DNA of 64,000 bases from Micromonospora sp. WMMD1082. GTDB taxonomy: Bacteria; Actinomycetota; Actinomycetes; Mycobacteriales; Micromonosporaceae. The translations under genes and the position numbers were made by a program. Position 1 is the stretch's first letter; each line of letters begins with the position of its first letter. Positions 17,964 to 26,506 of the stretch are shown here, in pieces. The stretch lies in assembly GCF_029626175.1 (NCBI RefSeq), contig NZ_JARUBM010000002.1:496001-560000 (forward strand), in the 5' to 3' direction. The notes under the pieces were generated by a model. The model was given only the letters and a program-made list of their open reading frames with translations. It had not been told where the DNA came from and searched no databases.

Positions 17964-19805
17964 TCACTCCACCAGGCGCACGCCGTACCGGCCCAGCCAG
18001 ACGTTGAGCTGGAGCGCCATCTCGATCCCGGCGCGGTTGATCCAGACGGACACCTCCGGCAGTGGCTCGGCCAGCAACCGGCGGGCCTTGGTCAGGTCGA
18101 GCAGCGGACGCACCGGGGCGTCCGGATCGGCCAGCATCTGTTCGAGTTGGGCCCGCAGCGCCGCCTCGTACGCCGGGTCCTGGGTGGTGGGGTACGTCGC
18201 CTTGCGGCGTTCGGCGATCTCGACCGGCAGCAGGTCCCGTACCGCGGCGCGGAGCAGGCTCTTCTCCTGGCCGTCGTAGGTCTTCATCGCCCACGGCACG
18301 TTGAACAGGTACTCGACCAGCCGGTGGTCGCAGAACGGCACCCGCACCTCCAGTCCGGCCGCCATGCTCATCCGGTCCTTGCGGTCGAGCATCCCCTGGA
18401 GGAAGCGGGTCAGATTGAGGTAGTTGCCGACCCGCAGTCGGGCCTCGTCCTCATCCTCGCCGGTCAGGCGGGGCGCCTCGGCGACGGCGTCCCGGAACCG
18501 TTGCGCCCGGTAGCCGTCGAGGTCCAGCCGCGCCGTCAGGCCGGGATCGAGCAGTGCGCAGAGTGGATCGCCAGGGCGGAGGAATGCCAGCCAGGCGAAC
18601 GTGTCGGCGGCCAGTGCCGGAGGGCTGAACATCCACGGATATCCGCCGAACACCTCGTCGGCCGACTCGCCCGACAACGCCACCGTCGAGTGCTCCTTGA
18701 TGGCCCGAAACAGCAGGTAGAGCGAGCCGTTGAAGTCGCCGGAGCCGCTCGGGGTGTCGGTCGCCCTGATCGTGGCCGCGCGGATCGCCGGGTCCGCCAG
18801 GGCTGGGGTGTCCAGCACGATCTCGTGGTGCTCGGTGCCGACGTGCCGGGCCAACTGCCGGGCGTAGGGCTGGTCCGGGGTGGATACGGTCACGTTGGGC
18901 CGGAGGTTCTCGGTGTATCCGGGGTAGTCGACCGTGAAGGAGCGGATGCTGCCCAGCCCCTGCTCCCGCAGCGACCGTGCGGCCAGGGCGGTGAGCGCAC
19001 TGGAGTCCAGGCCGCCGGACAACTGGGCGCAGATCGGCACGTCGGCGACGAGTTGCCGGGTGACGATGTCACCGAGCAGGTCCCGCACCGTGCTGATGGT
19101 CTTCGCAAGGTCGTCGGTGTGCTCCCGAGCCTCAAGGGCCCAGTACCGGCGCCGGCTCATGCCGCCACGATGAACGCGCACCAGGTGGCCCGGCCGGACC
19201 TCGTACATGCCGCGGAAGATCGTGACTTCCGGCGTCTTGACCTGGGCCATGCTCTCCCGCAGGCCGTCGAGGTCGACGACGGGCTCGACGAGGGGGTTGG
19301 CCAGGATCGCCTTGGGCTCCGAGCCGAACAGTACGCCGTCGGGCAGCGGGTAGTAGTACAGCGGCTTGATGCCCAGCCGGTCGCGGACCAGCAGCAGCTC
19401 CTGCCGGTGTCCGTCCCAGATCGCGAACGCGTACATGCCGTTCAGGTGGTCGACGAGGCCGTCGCCCCATGCGAGGTAGGCCCGGAGGACGACCTCGGTG
19501 TCGCTCCGGGTGCGAAACCGGTGACCGAGGCCGCGCAGTTCGGCGCGAAGCTCCTGATAGTTGTAGATCTCGCCGCTGTAGGTCAGCACCGTGGACCGGC
19601 CGCCGGCTTCGGCCGCCATCGGCTGCCGGCCGCCCTCGATGTCGATCACGGCAAGGCGGCGATGGCCGAGCGCCACGTGCCGGTCGAGCCACACGCCCTC
19701 GGCATCCGGGCCGCGGCACGCCATGGTGTCGGTCATGGCCTGTACCGCCTTGGCCGCACAGGTCAGATCCCGGCCGAAATCCAGCCAGCCAGTGATGCCG
19801 CACAT
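17964..19805 (-). CDS. asnB: Glutamine-hydrolysing asparagine synthetase homologue
   Basis: This 613-residue protein begins MCGITGW, so the Cys2 nucleophile of class II glutamine amidotransferases becomes N-terminal after Met removal. The CRGPDAEG and YSGEIYNY motifs follow. The synthetase half has the pyrophosphate-loop SGGLDSS near residue 265. GAAGAAGGGG precedes the ATG. In antibiotic clusters such enzymes often convert a carboxylate to a primary amide or form other amide bonds. It is divergent from the exporter operon. A cluster role is plausible, but a housekeeping asparagine synthetase is not excluded. Confidence 0.87.
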   Translation of the reverse strand: MCGITGWLDFGRDLTCAAKAVQAMTDTMACRGPDAEGVWLDRHVALGHRRLAVIDIEGGRQPMAAEAGGRSTVLTYSGEIYNYQELRAELRGLGHRFRTRSDTEVVLRAYLAWGDGLVDHLNGMYAFAIWDGHRQELLLVRDRLGIKPLYYYPLPDGVLFGSEPKAILANPLVEPVVDLDGLRESMAQVKTPEVTIFRGMYEVRPGHLVRVHRGGMSRRRYWALEAREHTDDLAKTISTVRDLLGDIVTRQLVADVPICAQLSGGLDSSALTALAARSLREQGLGSIRSFTVDYPGYTENLRPNVTVSTPDQPYARQLARHVGTEHHEIVLDTPALADPAIRAATIRATDTPSGSGDFNGSLYLLFRAIKEHSTVALSGESADEVFGGYPWMFSPPALAADTFAWLAFLRPGDPLCALLDPGLTARLDLDGYRAQRFRDAVAEAPRLTGEDEDEARLRVGNYLNLTRFLQGMLDRKDRMSMAAGLEVRVPFCDHRLVEYLFNVPWAMKTYDGQEKSLLRAAVRDLLPVEIAERRKATYPTTQDPAYEAALRAQLEQMLADPDAPVRPLLDLTKARRLLAEPLPEVSVWINRAGIEMALQLNVWLGRYGVRLVE

Positions 19806-20098
19806 GGCCGATTGCCCCTTCTTCGGCCACCCGCCGGTTCTGCGGTGGCGGCGGCGACGCCGACGGGTGCCGCCGACGACGTTGGTCCTGCACATCCTCG
19901 CTGCGGGCGCGAGCAGGGTCATCTTGCTGTGTGCGATCAGATGTACTCGGTGCGTCGTCGTCGGCGTCGGATTCCGCACGCGGAAAGGTGCCTCGCGAGC
20001 GGTGAGCCGGCATGCTGGCGGCGGGTCTGCGGCGAACGCGGCGACGACAGCGGAGGCAGCGCCTCGCGGCCACCGTGGCGCGGGCGGGGAGGAGGGTC

Positions 20099-21097
20099 GT
20101 GACCGTAGCGTTGGAGGTCAGGGATCTCGTCAAGCGGTACCCGAAGGCCCGCGTCAACGCGGTCGACGGAATATCGTTCACCGCGGACGCCGGGGAGATC
20201 TTCGGGCTGCTCGGCCCGAACGGTGCTGGCAAGTCCACCACGATCGGCGTGTTGACGACCCGGGCCAGGGCGACCAGTGGACACGTGGTGGTCGGCGGGG
20301 TGGATGCATGCCGTGACCCGGTCGGCGCCCGGCGGGTCCTCGCGACGGTGCCACAGCACACCAATGTGGATCGCAGCCTCACCCCGCGGCGAAACCTGCT
20401 CTTTCACGCGGCCTACCACGGCGTGCCGTCCCGGGTACGCAAGGCTCGGGCCGCCGAGTTGCTCGACGCCTTCGGGTTGGCGGAGCGGGCCAACGCGCGG
20501 ATCGAGACCCTGTCCGGTGGCATGGTACGGCGACTCATGATCGCCCGGGCGCTGATGCATCAGCCACGGGTGCTGTTCCTGGACGAGCCCACCACCGGAC
20601 TGGATCCACAGTCCCGGCTCTTCCTGTGGGATCGCGTACGCGAGTTGCGCCAGCACGGGGTCACCGTCGTGCTGACCACCCATGCCATGGAGGAGGCCGC
20701 TGACCTCGCCGACCGAGTGGGCATCATGGATCGGGGCCGGCTACTCGCGCTGGACACCCCGGCCGGGCTGACCCGCAGCCTGGCCGAGCGAGCGGTGCTG
20801 GACCTGTCGGTCGTCCTGAACGGCACGGGCGACGCCCCGGCGGTCCTGGCCGCGTTGACCACGGTCGCCGGAGTCGCCCGCGGCGAGTGGGTGGCATCCG
20901 AACCGGCGCCCTCCGCGACGGTCTCGGCCAACGGGACGCGGCGGCTTCGGCTGCATCTGGACACCGAGCCGGCCGCGGCGCTGGCACCGCTGGTCGCCGT
21001 GCTCGACCGGCGCCACGTGCGGCTGTCCGAGGTGCACGTCGGGCAGGCCAGCCTGGAGGACGTCTTCATCGAACTCACCGGAAGAGGGCTGCGGTGA
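20099..21097 (+). CDS. DrrA-like ABC exporter ATPase
   Basis: A 332-residue ATPase with Walker A GPNGAGKST near residue 40, signature LSGGMVRRLMIARAL near 140, Walker B LFLDEPTTGLDP and switch His (TTHAMEEAADLADR). The C-terminal domain matches the DrrA class, which exports drugs or modified lipids. GGAGGAGGGTC in front of the GTG at 20099 sets the start. Its stop overlaps the start of the permease by 4 bp (GTGA). Likely role: efflux of, and self-resistance to, the cluster product. Confidence 0.9.
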   Translation: MTVALEVRDLVKRYPKARVNAVDGISFTADAGEIFGLLGPNGAGKSTTIGVLTTRARATSGHVVVGGVDACRDPVGARRVLATVPQHTNVDRSLTPRRNLLFHAAYHGVPSRVRKARAAELLDAFGLAERANARIETLSGGMVRRLMIARALMHQPRVLFLDEPTTGLDPQSRLFLWDRVRELRQHGVTVVLTTHAMEEAADLADRVGIMDRGRLLALDTPAGLTRSLAERAVLDLSVVLNGTGDAPAVLAALTTVAGVARGEWVASEPAPSATVSANGTRRLRLHLDTEPAAALAPLVAVLDRRHVRLSEVHVGQASLEDVFIELTGRGLR

Positions 21098-21891
21098 CCA
21101 CGACCGGCCGCACCGTGCGGCCCTCGGTCAGCCGGACGTTCGTCAGCATCCTCGGGCGCGACCTCTACGTCACCGGTCGTGGGTTGGGCGTCTTCTTTGC
21201 CCAGAACGCCATCCAGCCGCTGCTCATGCTCTTCATCTTCGGCGAGGTGCTGGGGCGGATCGGGTATGTGTCGGCCGACTACGGCCGCGTGCTGTTGCCG
21301 GGCATCCTGGCGATCACCACCTTCCTCACCGCCCTACAGTCCGTCGCGTTCCCGCTCTCCCTCGACCTCGGTGCGACCAAGGAGATCGAGGACCGCCTCC
21401 TCGCGCCACTGCCCACCTATCTGGTGGCGGTGGAGAAGATGCTGGTCGGGACGATCAAGGGCATAGGTACGACGATCATCACGGTGCCGATCGGCATGCT
21501 GATGCTCACCTCGGCACCGTGGCGGACCGCCGGGATCCCCATGCTCGTGGTGTTCCTGGTGGTCGGCGGTTGGGTGGGCAGTGCGATCGGCCTGACGATG
21601 GGCACGGTCATGATGCCGAGCCAGATCAACATCGTGTTCGCGCTGGTGCTGACCCCGCTGATGTTCACCGGCGCGATCCAGTACCCGTGGCAGTCGTTGT
21701 CGGCCATGCCGTGGTTCCAGTTGGTGACGGGGATCAACCCGTTGACGTACCTCGCCGAGGGGGCACGGTCCGCGGTGGTGCCGGACATCCCGCACATCGC
21801 CCCCTGGATCTGCATCGCCGCCCTCCTCGCTGCGGGAACGCTGTTCAGCACGATCGGGATCAAGGGCTTTCTGCGTCGCGCGATCGACTGA
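21094..21891 (+). CDS. ABC-2 type exporter permease (DrrB-like)
   Basis: A 265-residue integral membrane protein with about six hydrophobic spans and the ABC-2 family segment ITTFLTALQSVAFPLSLDLG near residue 75, followed by EIEDRLLAPLP, typical of DrrB permeases. It partners the ATPase encoded immediately upstream, with translational coupling through a GTGA overlap. Confidence 0.89.
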   Translation: MTTTGRTVRPSVSRTFVSILGRDLYVTGRGLGVFFAQNAIQPLLMLFIFGEVLGRIGYVSADYGRVLLPGILAITTFLTALQSVAFPLSLDLGATKEIEDRLLAPLPTYLVAVEKMLVGTIKGIGTTIITVPIGMLMLTSAPWRTAGIPMLVVFLVVGGWVGSAIGLTMGTVMMPSQINIVFALVLTPLMFTGAIQYPWQSLSAMPWFQLVTGINPLTYLAEGARSAVVPDIPHIAPWICIAALLAAGTLFSTIGIKGFLRRAID

Positions 21892-21951
21892 TGGATCACA
21901 CGTGCGAGCGCAGCCGGGGACTCAGGGACACGACAGAGAGTGGGGATCGGC

Positions 21952-22665
21952 ATGTCGGGAAATGCGAACGTGAACACGGCCATGTTCCATCACCAGGGGC
22001 ACGAGGAGCGCCTGCCCTCCGTGCGCGACATCAAGGACCTGCTGGCGCTGCAGGCGTTGGCGCCGCTGTCGTCGAGCTATCTGCCGTGGACGGTGAGCTC
22101 GATGCGCCCCAGTGGGGTGCGGATCATTCTGAACGAGATCGTCGTACATCAGCGCCGGCGCGTCGTCGAGCTCGGCAGCGGTGTCTCGACCTTCTACGTC
22201 GGCCGGCTTCTCGCCCAGCGGGGTGGCAGTCTCTGCACCGTCGAGCACGACGAGCGCTGGGCCGACCAGTTGGAGCGGGATCTGGCGCGCGAGGGCCTGG
22301 ACAAGGTGGTCACCGTCGTGCGGGCGCCGCTGGGCCCCGACCACCCGGCCTGGCCGGACGAAGAGCCCGGCTGGTACGAGCGGGGCCCGCTGCTGGCCGG
22401 CATCGGCACGGAGCCCATCGACCTGCTCATCGTCGATGGTCCGCCGGCCTACCAGAAGGGCCGGTACCACGCCCGGTATCCGGCGATTCCCGTGCTGGAC
22501 CCGATGCTCGCCGGCGACTACGCGGTGATTCTCGACGACATCGACCGGCGCGGCGAGTTGGACATCATGGACCGCTGGGAGGACGAACTCGGGATCACCT
22601 TCGACCGTCGTTTCACCGATGGTCGAGTCGGAATCGGTCGGTCGCGGCCGTCGTTCTCGATCTGA
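21952..22665 (+). CDS. Class I SAM-dependent methyltransferase-like protein
   Basis: A 237-residue protein with a SAM-binding motif (VVELGSGVSTFYVG near residue 68), an acidic strand-2 end (CTVEHDERW) and a DLLIVDGPPAYQKG segment near 155, as in Methyltransf_24-like proteins. A GTG at 21940 is an alternative start. It follows the exporter genes by 60 bp on the same strand. It probably O- or N-methylates a cluster intermediate, for example a hydroxylated aryl acid or a sugar; the substrate is not evident. Confidence 0.75.
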   Translation: MSGNANVNTAMFHHQGHEERLPSVRDIKDLLALQALAPLSSSYLPWTVSSMRPSGVRIILNEIVVHQRRRVVELGSGVSTFYVGRLLAQRGGSLCTVEHDERWADQLERDLAREGLDKVVTVVRAPLGPDHPAWPDEEPGWYERGPLLAGIGTEPIDLLIVDGPPAYQKGRYHARYPAIPVLDPMLAGDYAVILDDIDRRGELDIMDRWEDELGITFDRRFTDGRVGIGRSRPSFSI

Positions 22666-22695
22666 GTCGGGCGCCGGACCGGTCATCGCGGCACC

Positions 22696-22730
22696 GGGGC
22701 CGGGACGAGGCAAGCTCTCGTCCCGGCCCC
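22696..22730. terminator. Stem-loop terminator between convergent genes
   Basis: A perfect 14-bp GC-rich stem (ggggccgggacgag and its complement) with a 7-nt loop lies between the convergent methyltransferase and glycosyltransferase genes. It is followed by gattgtggtt rather than a clean T tract. A bidirectional transcription end is likely. Confidence 0.7.
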
Positions 22731-22761
22731 GATTGTGGTTCGGCTGCGTTGGCCCTCGGTG

Positions 22762-23970
22762 CTACGACACCGACGCGTGGCGCCCGGTGGCGGCCATCTC
22801 TTCGAGTTGCGAGACCACCTGTGCCGGCAGGGGCATCGCCTGGATCTCCTCTCGGAGCCGCTCCGCCGCGGCGCGCGGCCCCGCGTCGAACGCGACGGCG
22901 GCCACCGCCGCCCGTACCTCGGCCGGGTCGAGCGGGTCGGCCCGTACGCTGATCCCGGCGCCGGTGGCCGCCAGCAGCCGGGCGTTGGTCGGCTGATCCG
23001 CCATGACCGGGACGGTCACCTGCGGTACGCCGTAGCCGGCCGCGGCCAGCAACGCCCCGGCCCCGCCCTGGCTGACCAGCGCGGCGCAGGAGGGCAGCAC
23101 CAGATCCAGCGGGAGGTGCTCGACGAGTCGGGCATTCGGCGGCGGGCTGCCCAGCCGGCGCCGATCCAGTCCGGAGAACATCAGGTTGGGCCCCGACATG
23201 GCAAGAACCAGCTCGATGTCCAGGTCCTGCACACCGGCGAGGATCTCGGGCACCAGGAAGCTACGGTCCCCCATCACGAGAGTGGTGTTCGTGCCCCAGG
23301 TGAGACAGACACGTGGCTTCGTCGGCGGCGTGGCCAGCCAGGCCGGCTCCGGCGCCGAGCCGCAGTACGGGACGGGTCGCATCGACACCCGGTTCACCAG
23401 GCCGGGGACCTGCAGGCTCGGCGGTGCCAGATCCAGGGTGCCGATGGCGAGGTCGACGCCGGTCGGGACACCGTAGGACTCGTACAGTTCGGTCAGCGAC
23501 GCCGGCCAGTTCGTCTGCCGCTGTCCGGCCACGTACCCGCCGAAACCGAAGCCGAACCTGGGCCAGTCCGGGCCGAACAGCAGCCGGACGAACGGCACCC
23601 CGAGTGCCTCGGCGACCAGCGGGCCTCCGTACGCCAGCGGGTCGGTGACCACCAGGTCCGGTCGCCACGACCGGCCGAAGGCGATGGCGTCCGCCGCGCA
23701 GTTGCGCGCGGTCGTGATCAAAGGATCGACGATGTTGGGGGTCTCCGGCCAGCTCGGCGGCAGGCTACGCAGGTGTTCGGCCAGGTCATCCTGGAAGTCG
23801 GTGGCCCCACCCACCGGCACCGCCGCCAGCCCCGCCCGCACGATGGTGTCGACCACCCGTGGCTGGGCGGCGAACCGGACCTCGTGACCGGCGGCCCGGC
23901 ACGCCCACGCGAGCGGCACCATACTGAACACGTGCGAATGTATCGTCATCGGTAGGAAAAGTACGCGCAT
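22762..23970 (-). CDS. GT1 family glycosyltransferase
   Basis: This 402-residue protein has the GT-B fold of antibiotic glycosyltransferases: MRVLFLPMTIHSHVFSMVPLAWA at the N-terminus with the acceptor-side His near residue 13, and a C-terminal donor site ending GVPQVTVPVMADQPTNA. The donor-site motif usually read as HHGGAGT is here S-Q301-G-G-A-G-A, so the phosphate-contacting His and the Thr are both changed. It probably transfers an NDP-deoxysugar to the cluster aglycone. No deoxysugar biosynthesis genes are in the window, so the donor must come from elsewhere. Confidence 0.85.
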   Translation of the reverse strand: MRVLFLPMTIHSHVFSMVPLAWACRAAGHEVRFAAQPRVVDTIVRAGLAAVPVGGATDFQDDLAEHLRSLPPSWPETPNIVDPLITTARNCAADAIAFGRSWRPDLVVTDPLAYGGPLVAEALGVPFVRLLFGPDWPRFGFGFGGYVAGQRQTNWPASLTELYESYGVPTGVDLAIGTLDLAPPSLQVPGLVNRVSMRPVPYCGSAPEPAWLATPPTKPRVCLTWGTNTTLVMGDRSFLVPEILAGVQDLDIELVLAMSGPNLMFSGLDRRRLGSPPPNARLVEHLPLDLVLPSCAALVSQGGAGALLAAAGYGVPQVTVPVMADQPTNARLLAATGAGISVRADPLDPAEVRAAVAAVAFDAGPRAAAERLREEIQAMPLPAQVVSQLEEMAATGRHASVS

Positions 23971-24021
23971 GCCTGGTCCCCCTTCCGGGTCCTTGGCGGC
24001 CGGTCACGGCCAGCGGCGGGC

Positions 24022-25338
24022 TCAGTTGGCCAGGGCGCTGATCCGGTGCAGCCAGCCCGGGTGCGCGATGAGCTCGGTCGGCGCGTCGGCCCGGCTGGCC
24101 AACCCGGTGGTCCCGGTCGCGCAGCCCGACATCGCCGAGGTCATGAACTGCGCTCGGGCCAGATCGATGGGGTTCGCGGGCATCATCGTCGACATTCCGG
24201 GATAGAAGTTGAGATTCTCGGTGAGGGTGAACTGCGCCGTCGTGCCGTCCGGGGTGAGCCGCACGAACGTGTTGTGCCCGATCACGAAACCGTCGTGCCC
24301 CCAGGCGGGCCCGCACTGCCCGCGAATCCAGTGCAGACCGAGACCGTAGCCGGCGGAGTCGGGGAACAACGGCGACATCGGAACCGTCGTCATCATCTCC
24401 GCCAGCAGGGTCGGGGCCAGGATCTGGCCGCTGAGCAGCGCCCGGTAGAACCGGTTCAGGTCACTCGCGGTGGAGACCAGGTCACAGTTCGCCCACGCCC
24501 ACGACATGTCGTAGGTGGTGAAGGGGCGCAGTCGGTCGTCGGACCACGGCACGTACGCCGTCAGATGCGGCCCCGGAAGCCGCCGTTGCCGCCGGGGCAG
24601 GAAACTCTGCCGCAACCCCAGTGGGCCCAGCACCTGCCGGGTCAGCACGTCCTCGTAGCTGGACCAGGTGACCCGTTCGAGCAGCAGACCCAGCAGCACG
24701 TAGCCCGTGTTGGAATACGACCAGATCGTTCCGGGGGCCGCCACCGACGGCAGGGCCAGACCGATGCGGGCCAGCTCGCGGGGTGGGTACCAGCGTCCGG
24801 CCGTGTCCGCGATGCTCGCGAGGCTGCCGAAGAGCACACCGCGCGGAACGGTCTCACCCTCCTCGGCCAGGGAGAGCCGGGTGAACTCGGCCAGACCGCT
24901 GGTGTGGTTCAGCAACATCCGGACGGTGATCTGCCGTCCTCGCTCGCCCGGTATCACGTCCGGGAGATACCAACCGATCGGCTTGTCGAGGTCGATCCGG
25001 CGCTGGGCCACGAGCTGGAGCACGGCCACCGCGACGAAGGTCTTGGTCGCACCGCCGATCCGGTGGTAGCCACCCTGATGGGCGGGCCGCCCGGTGGTGA
25101 CGTCGGCGACACCGGCGGCCACCCGGAGCGTCTTGCCCGCCTCCCGGACCTCCGCGTACGTGCCCGGCATGCCGCTGGCGACCTCGGTCGCCAGCAGGGT
25201 CGTCAGTTCCCTGGTGCGGCTGTCCGTCCGGGGGCGGGTCAGTCCGACGCCGGCGGCCGGCGCCGACGAGAGGCCGAGGGCGCCGGTGCCGGCCAACGCC
25301 AGGCTGGACAGGCCGGTGAGCACCGTTCGTCGATGCAT
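24022..25338 (-). CDS. Class C beta-lactamase-fold protein lacking the catalytic Ser
   Basis: A 438-residue exported protein with a Tat-like leader (RRTVLTG, then a hydrophobic stretch and SSAPAAG). The serine beta-lactamase/DD-peptidase fold is clear: the RIG-x-x-T-K-T-F segment, Y-S-N near residue 208, and GHDG near 347. The SxxK nucleophile Ser is Gly96 (codon GGT), while Lys99, the Tyr and Asn are kept. A single base change would restore AGT. It is therefore unlikely to work by the classical acyl-enzyme mechanism and may bind ligand or catalyse a different reaction. It lies between two glycosyltransferases on the same strand. Confidence 0.85.
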   Translation of the reverse strand: MHRRTVLTGLSSLALAGTGALGLSSAPAAGVGLTRPRTDSRTRELTTLLATEVASGMPGTYAEVREAGKTLRVAAGVADVTTGRPAHQGGYHRIGGATKTFVAVAVLQLVAQRRIDLDKPIGWYLPDVIPGERGRQITVRMLLNHTSGLAEFTRLSLAEEGETVPRGVLFGSLASIADTAGRWYPPRELARIGLALPSVAAPGTIWSYSNTGYVLLGLLLERVTWSSYEDVLTRQVLGPLGLRQSFLPRRQRRLPGPHLTAYVPWSDDRLRPFTTYDMSWAWANCDLVSTASDLNRFYRALLSGQILAPTLLAEMMTTVPMSPLFPDSAGYGLGLHWIRGQCGPAWGHDGFVIGHNTFVRLTPDGTTAQFTLTENLNFYPGMSTMMPANPIDLARAQFMTSAMSGCATGTTGLASRADAPTELIAHPGWLHRISALAN

Positions 25339-25401
25339 GACTATCTCCTAACTAGAGGGATTGGCAGGTCAGTCGTGGGCGGAGACGAATCGACCGGAGG
25401 C

Positions 25402-26250
25402 TCACGGGCGCGCAGCGTGGGCCGCGTGCGGAAGTGCGGCGGTGAGCCAGTCCGGCCACCGCCCCTCGTCGAGGAGGTCCAGGGCCACGGCCTTGGTGAC
25501 CGGACTGGCGAAGTGGATGTGCGCGGCCTCGCTCGGCACCCGTAGTCGTTCCACCAGGCGGGTGCGTTCCTGCTGGTACGCCTCGGACTCCCGGCCGTGC
25601 GCCTGGAACTGCTCCACACTCCGCCTGATCTCGAGGAAGTTCAGGCTGGGCGCCGGCGGCGAGTAGCACTCGAACAGCTGCCCATCGTGGTCGAGCCCGA
25701 TCGTCCCGGTTTCGAGTAGCTGGACCAGGACCCAGCGGTACTGGTCGCTCCACTGGAACAAGCGGTCGGTGTCGTATCCGTGTGCGCGCAGCCGGCGTAG
25801 CGTCTCGAATCGGTCGCTCGGCGCCTCGGGATAGCGGTCGAGAAGCTCGTGGAGGACGCCGGCGGGACCGATGTAACCGCCGCTGTTCAGGTAGGGATAG
25901 CGGCCGGCGGGCGGGGTGTCGTGTAGTGCGAGCCCGGCGACTCCGAGTGGCCAACAGTTCATTTCGGCACTGAAGATCACTGGTTGGGGAAAGCGCCCGT
26001 ACGCCTCGACGAGATGGTTCTCTCCCTTGATGAACAGGGCATCGTATCCATCGGTAAACAGGATCAGTTCGTCGCGGTCGGGCAGTTGTGCGAGATATTC
26101 CACGAGCGTCTCGCGTTTGTCGGCGAGGCGGAATGGTGACTTGTTCGACCGGAGAATGATGAGGTCAAGCTCCAGTGCCCGGCAGGACTGGACCAGAATC
26201 TGTTGCAGGAACCGATTGTCCAGATCTGTGGCGATGGTGACAACCTTCAC
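25402..26250 (-). CDS. PLOD/lysyl-hydroxylase-type glycosyltransferase
   Basis: This 282-residue protein resembles the glycosyltransferase domain of procollagen lysyl hydroxylases (PLOD). The start VKVVTIATDLDN is followed by DELILFTDGYDALF near residue 65 (containing the DxxD-like metal site), SAEMNCWP near 95 and YLNSGGYIG near 122. A GTG at 26250 with GGGGAGG upstream is chosen as start. The family uses UDP-sugars and divalent metal. It is the first gene of a three-gene minus-strand group with the inactive beta-lactamase-fold protein and the GT1 enzyme, divergent from the P450. Acceptor unknown. Confidence 0.8.
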   Translation of the reverse strand: MKVVTIATDLDNRFLQQILVQSCRALELDLIILRSNKSPFRLADKRETLVEYLAQLPDRDELILFTDGYDALFIKGENHLVEAYGRFPQPVIFSAEMNCWPLGVAGLALHDTPPAGRYPYLNSGGYIGPAGVLHELLDRYPEAPSDRFETLRRLRAHGYDTDRLFQWSDQYRWVLVQLLETGTIGLDHDGQLFECYSPPAPSLNFLEIRRSVEQFQAHGRESEAYQQERTRLVERLRVPSEAAHIHFASPVTKAVALDLLDEGRWPDWLTAALPHAAHAARP

Positions 26251-26506
26251 CGCAAACGCCTCCCCTTGTCTGGGCATGATCATGGGTACGGGAATCTTGC
26301 CACAGGAAACCGAGGCCGGGATAGGCCCGGAATTCTTCGAAATTGCGGAGATCGTTGCCAGGTCGACGGACCACCATCCGACGGTGAAACCGGGCAATTG
26401 CGAAGGTGACCGGCTCCGGCCGGCGCCGCCAGACTGGGGACCGTCCGCCGGATCAGTCGACCGTGGTGCAGCGAGACTCAGTACGAGCCGGACAGGAGGC
26501 AATCGG

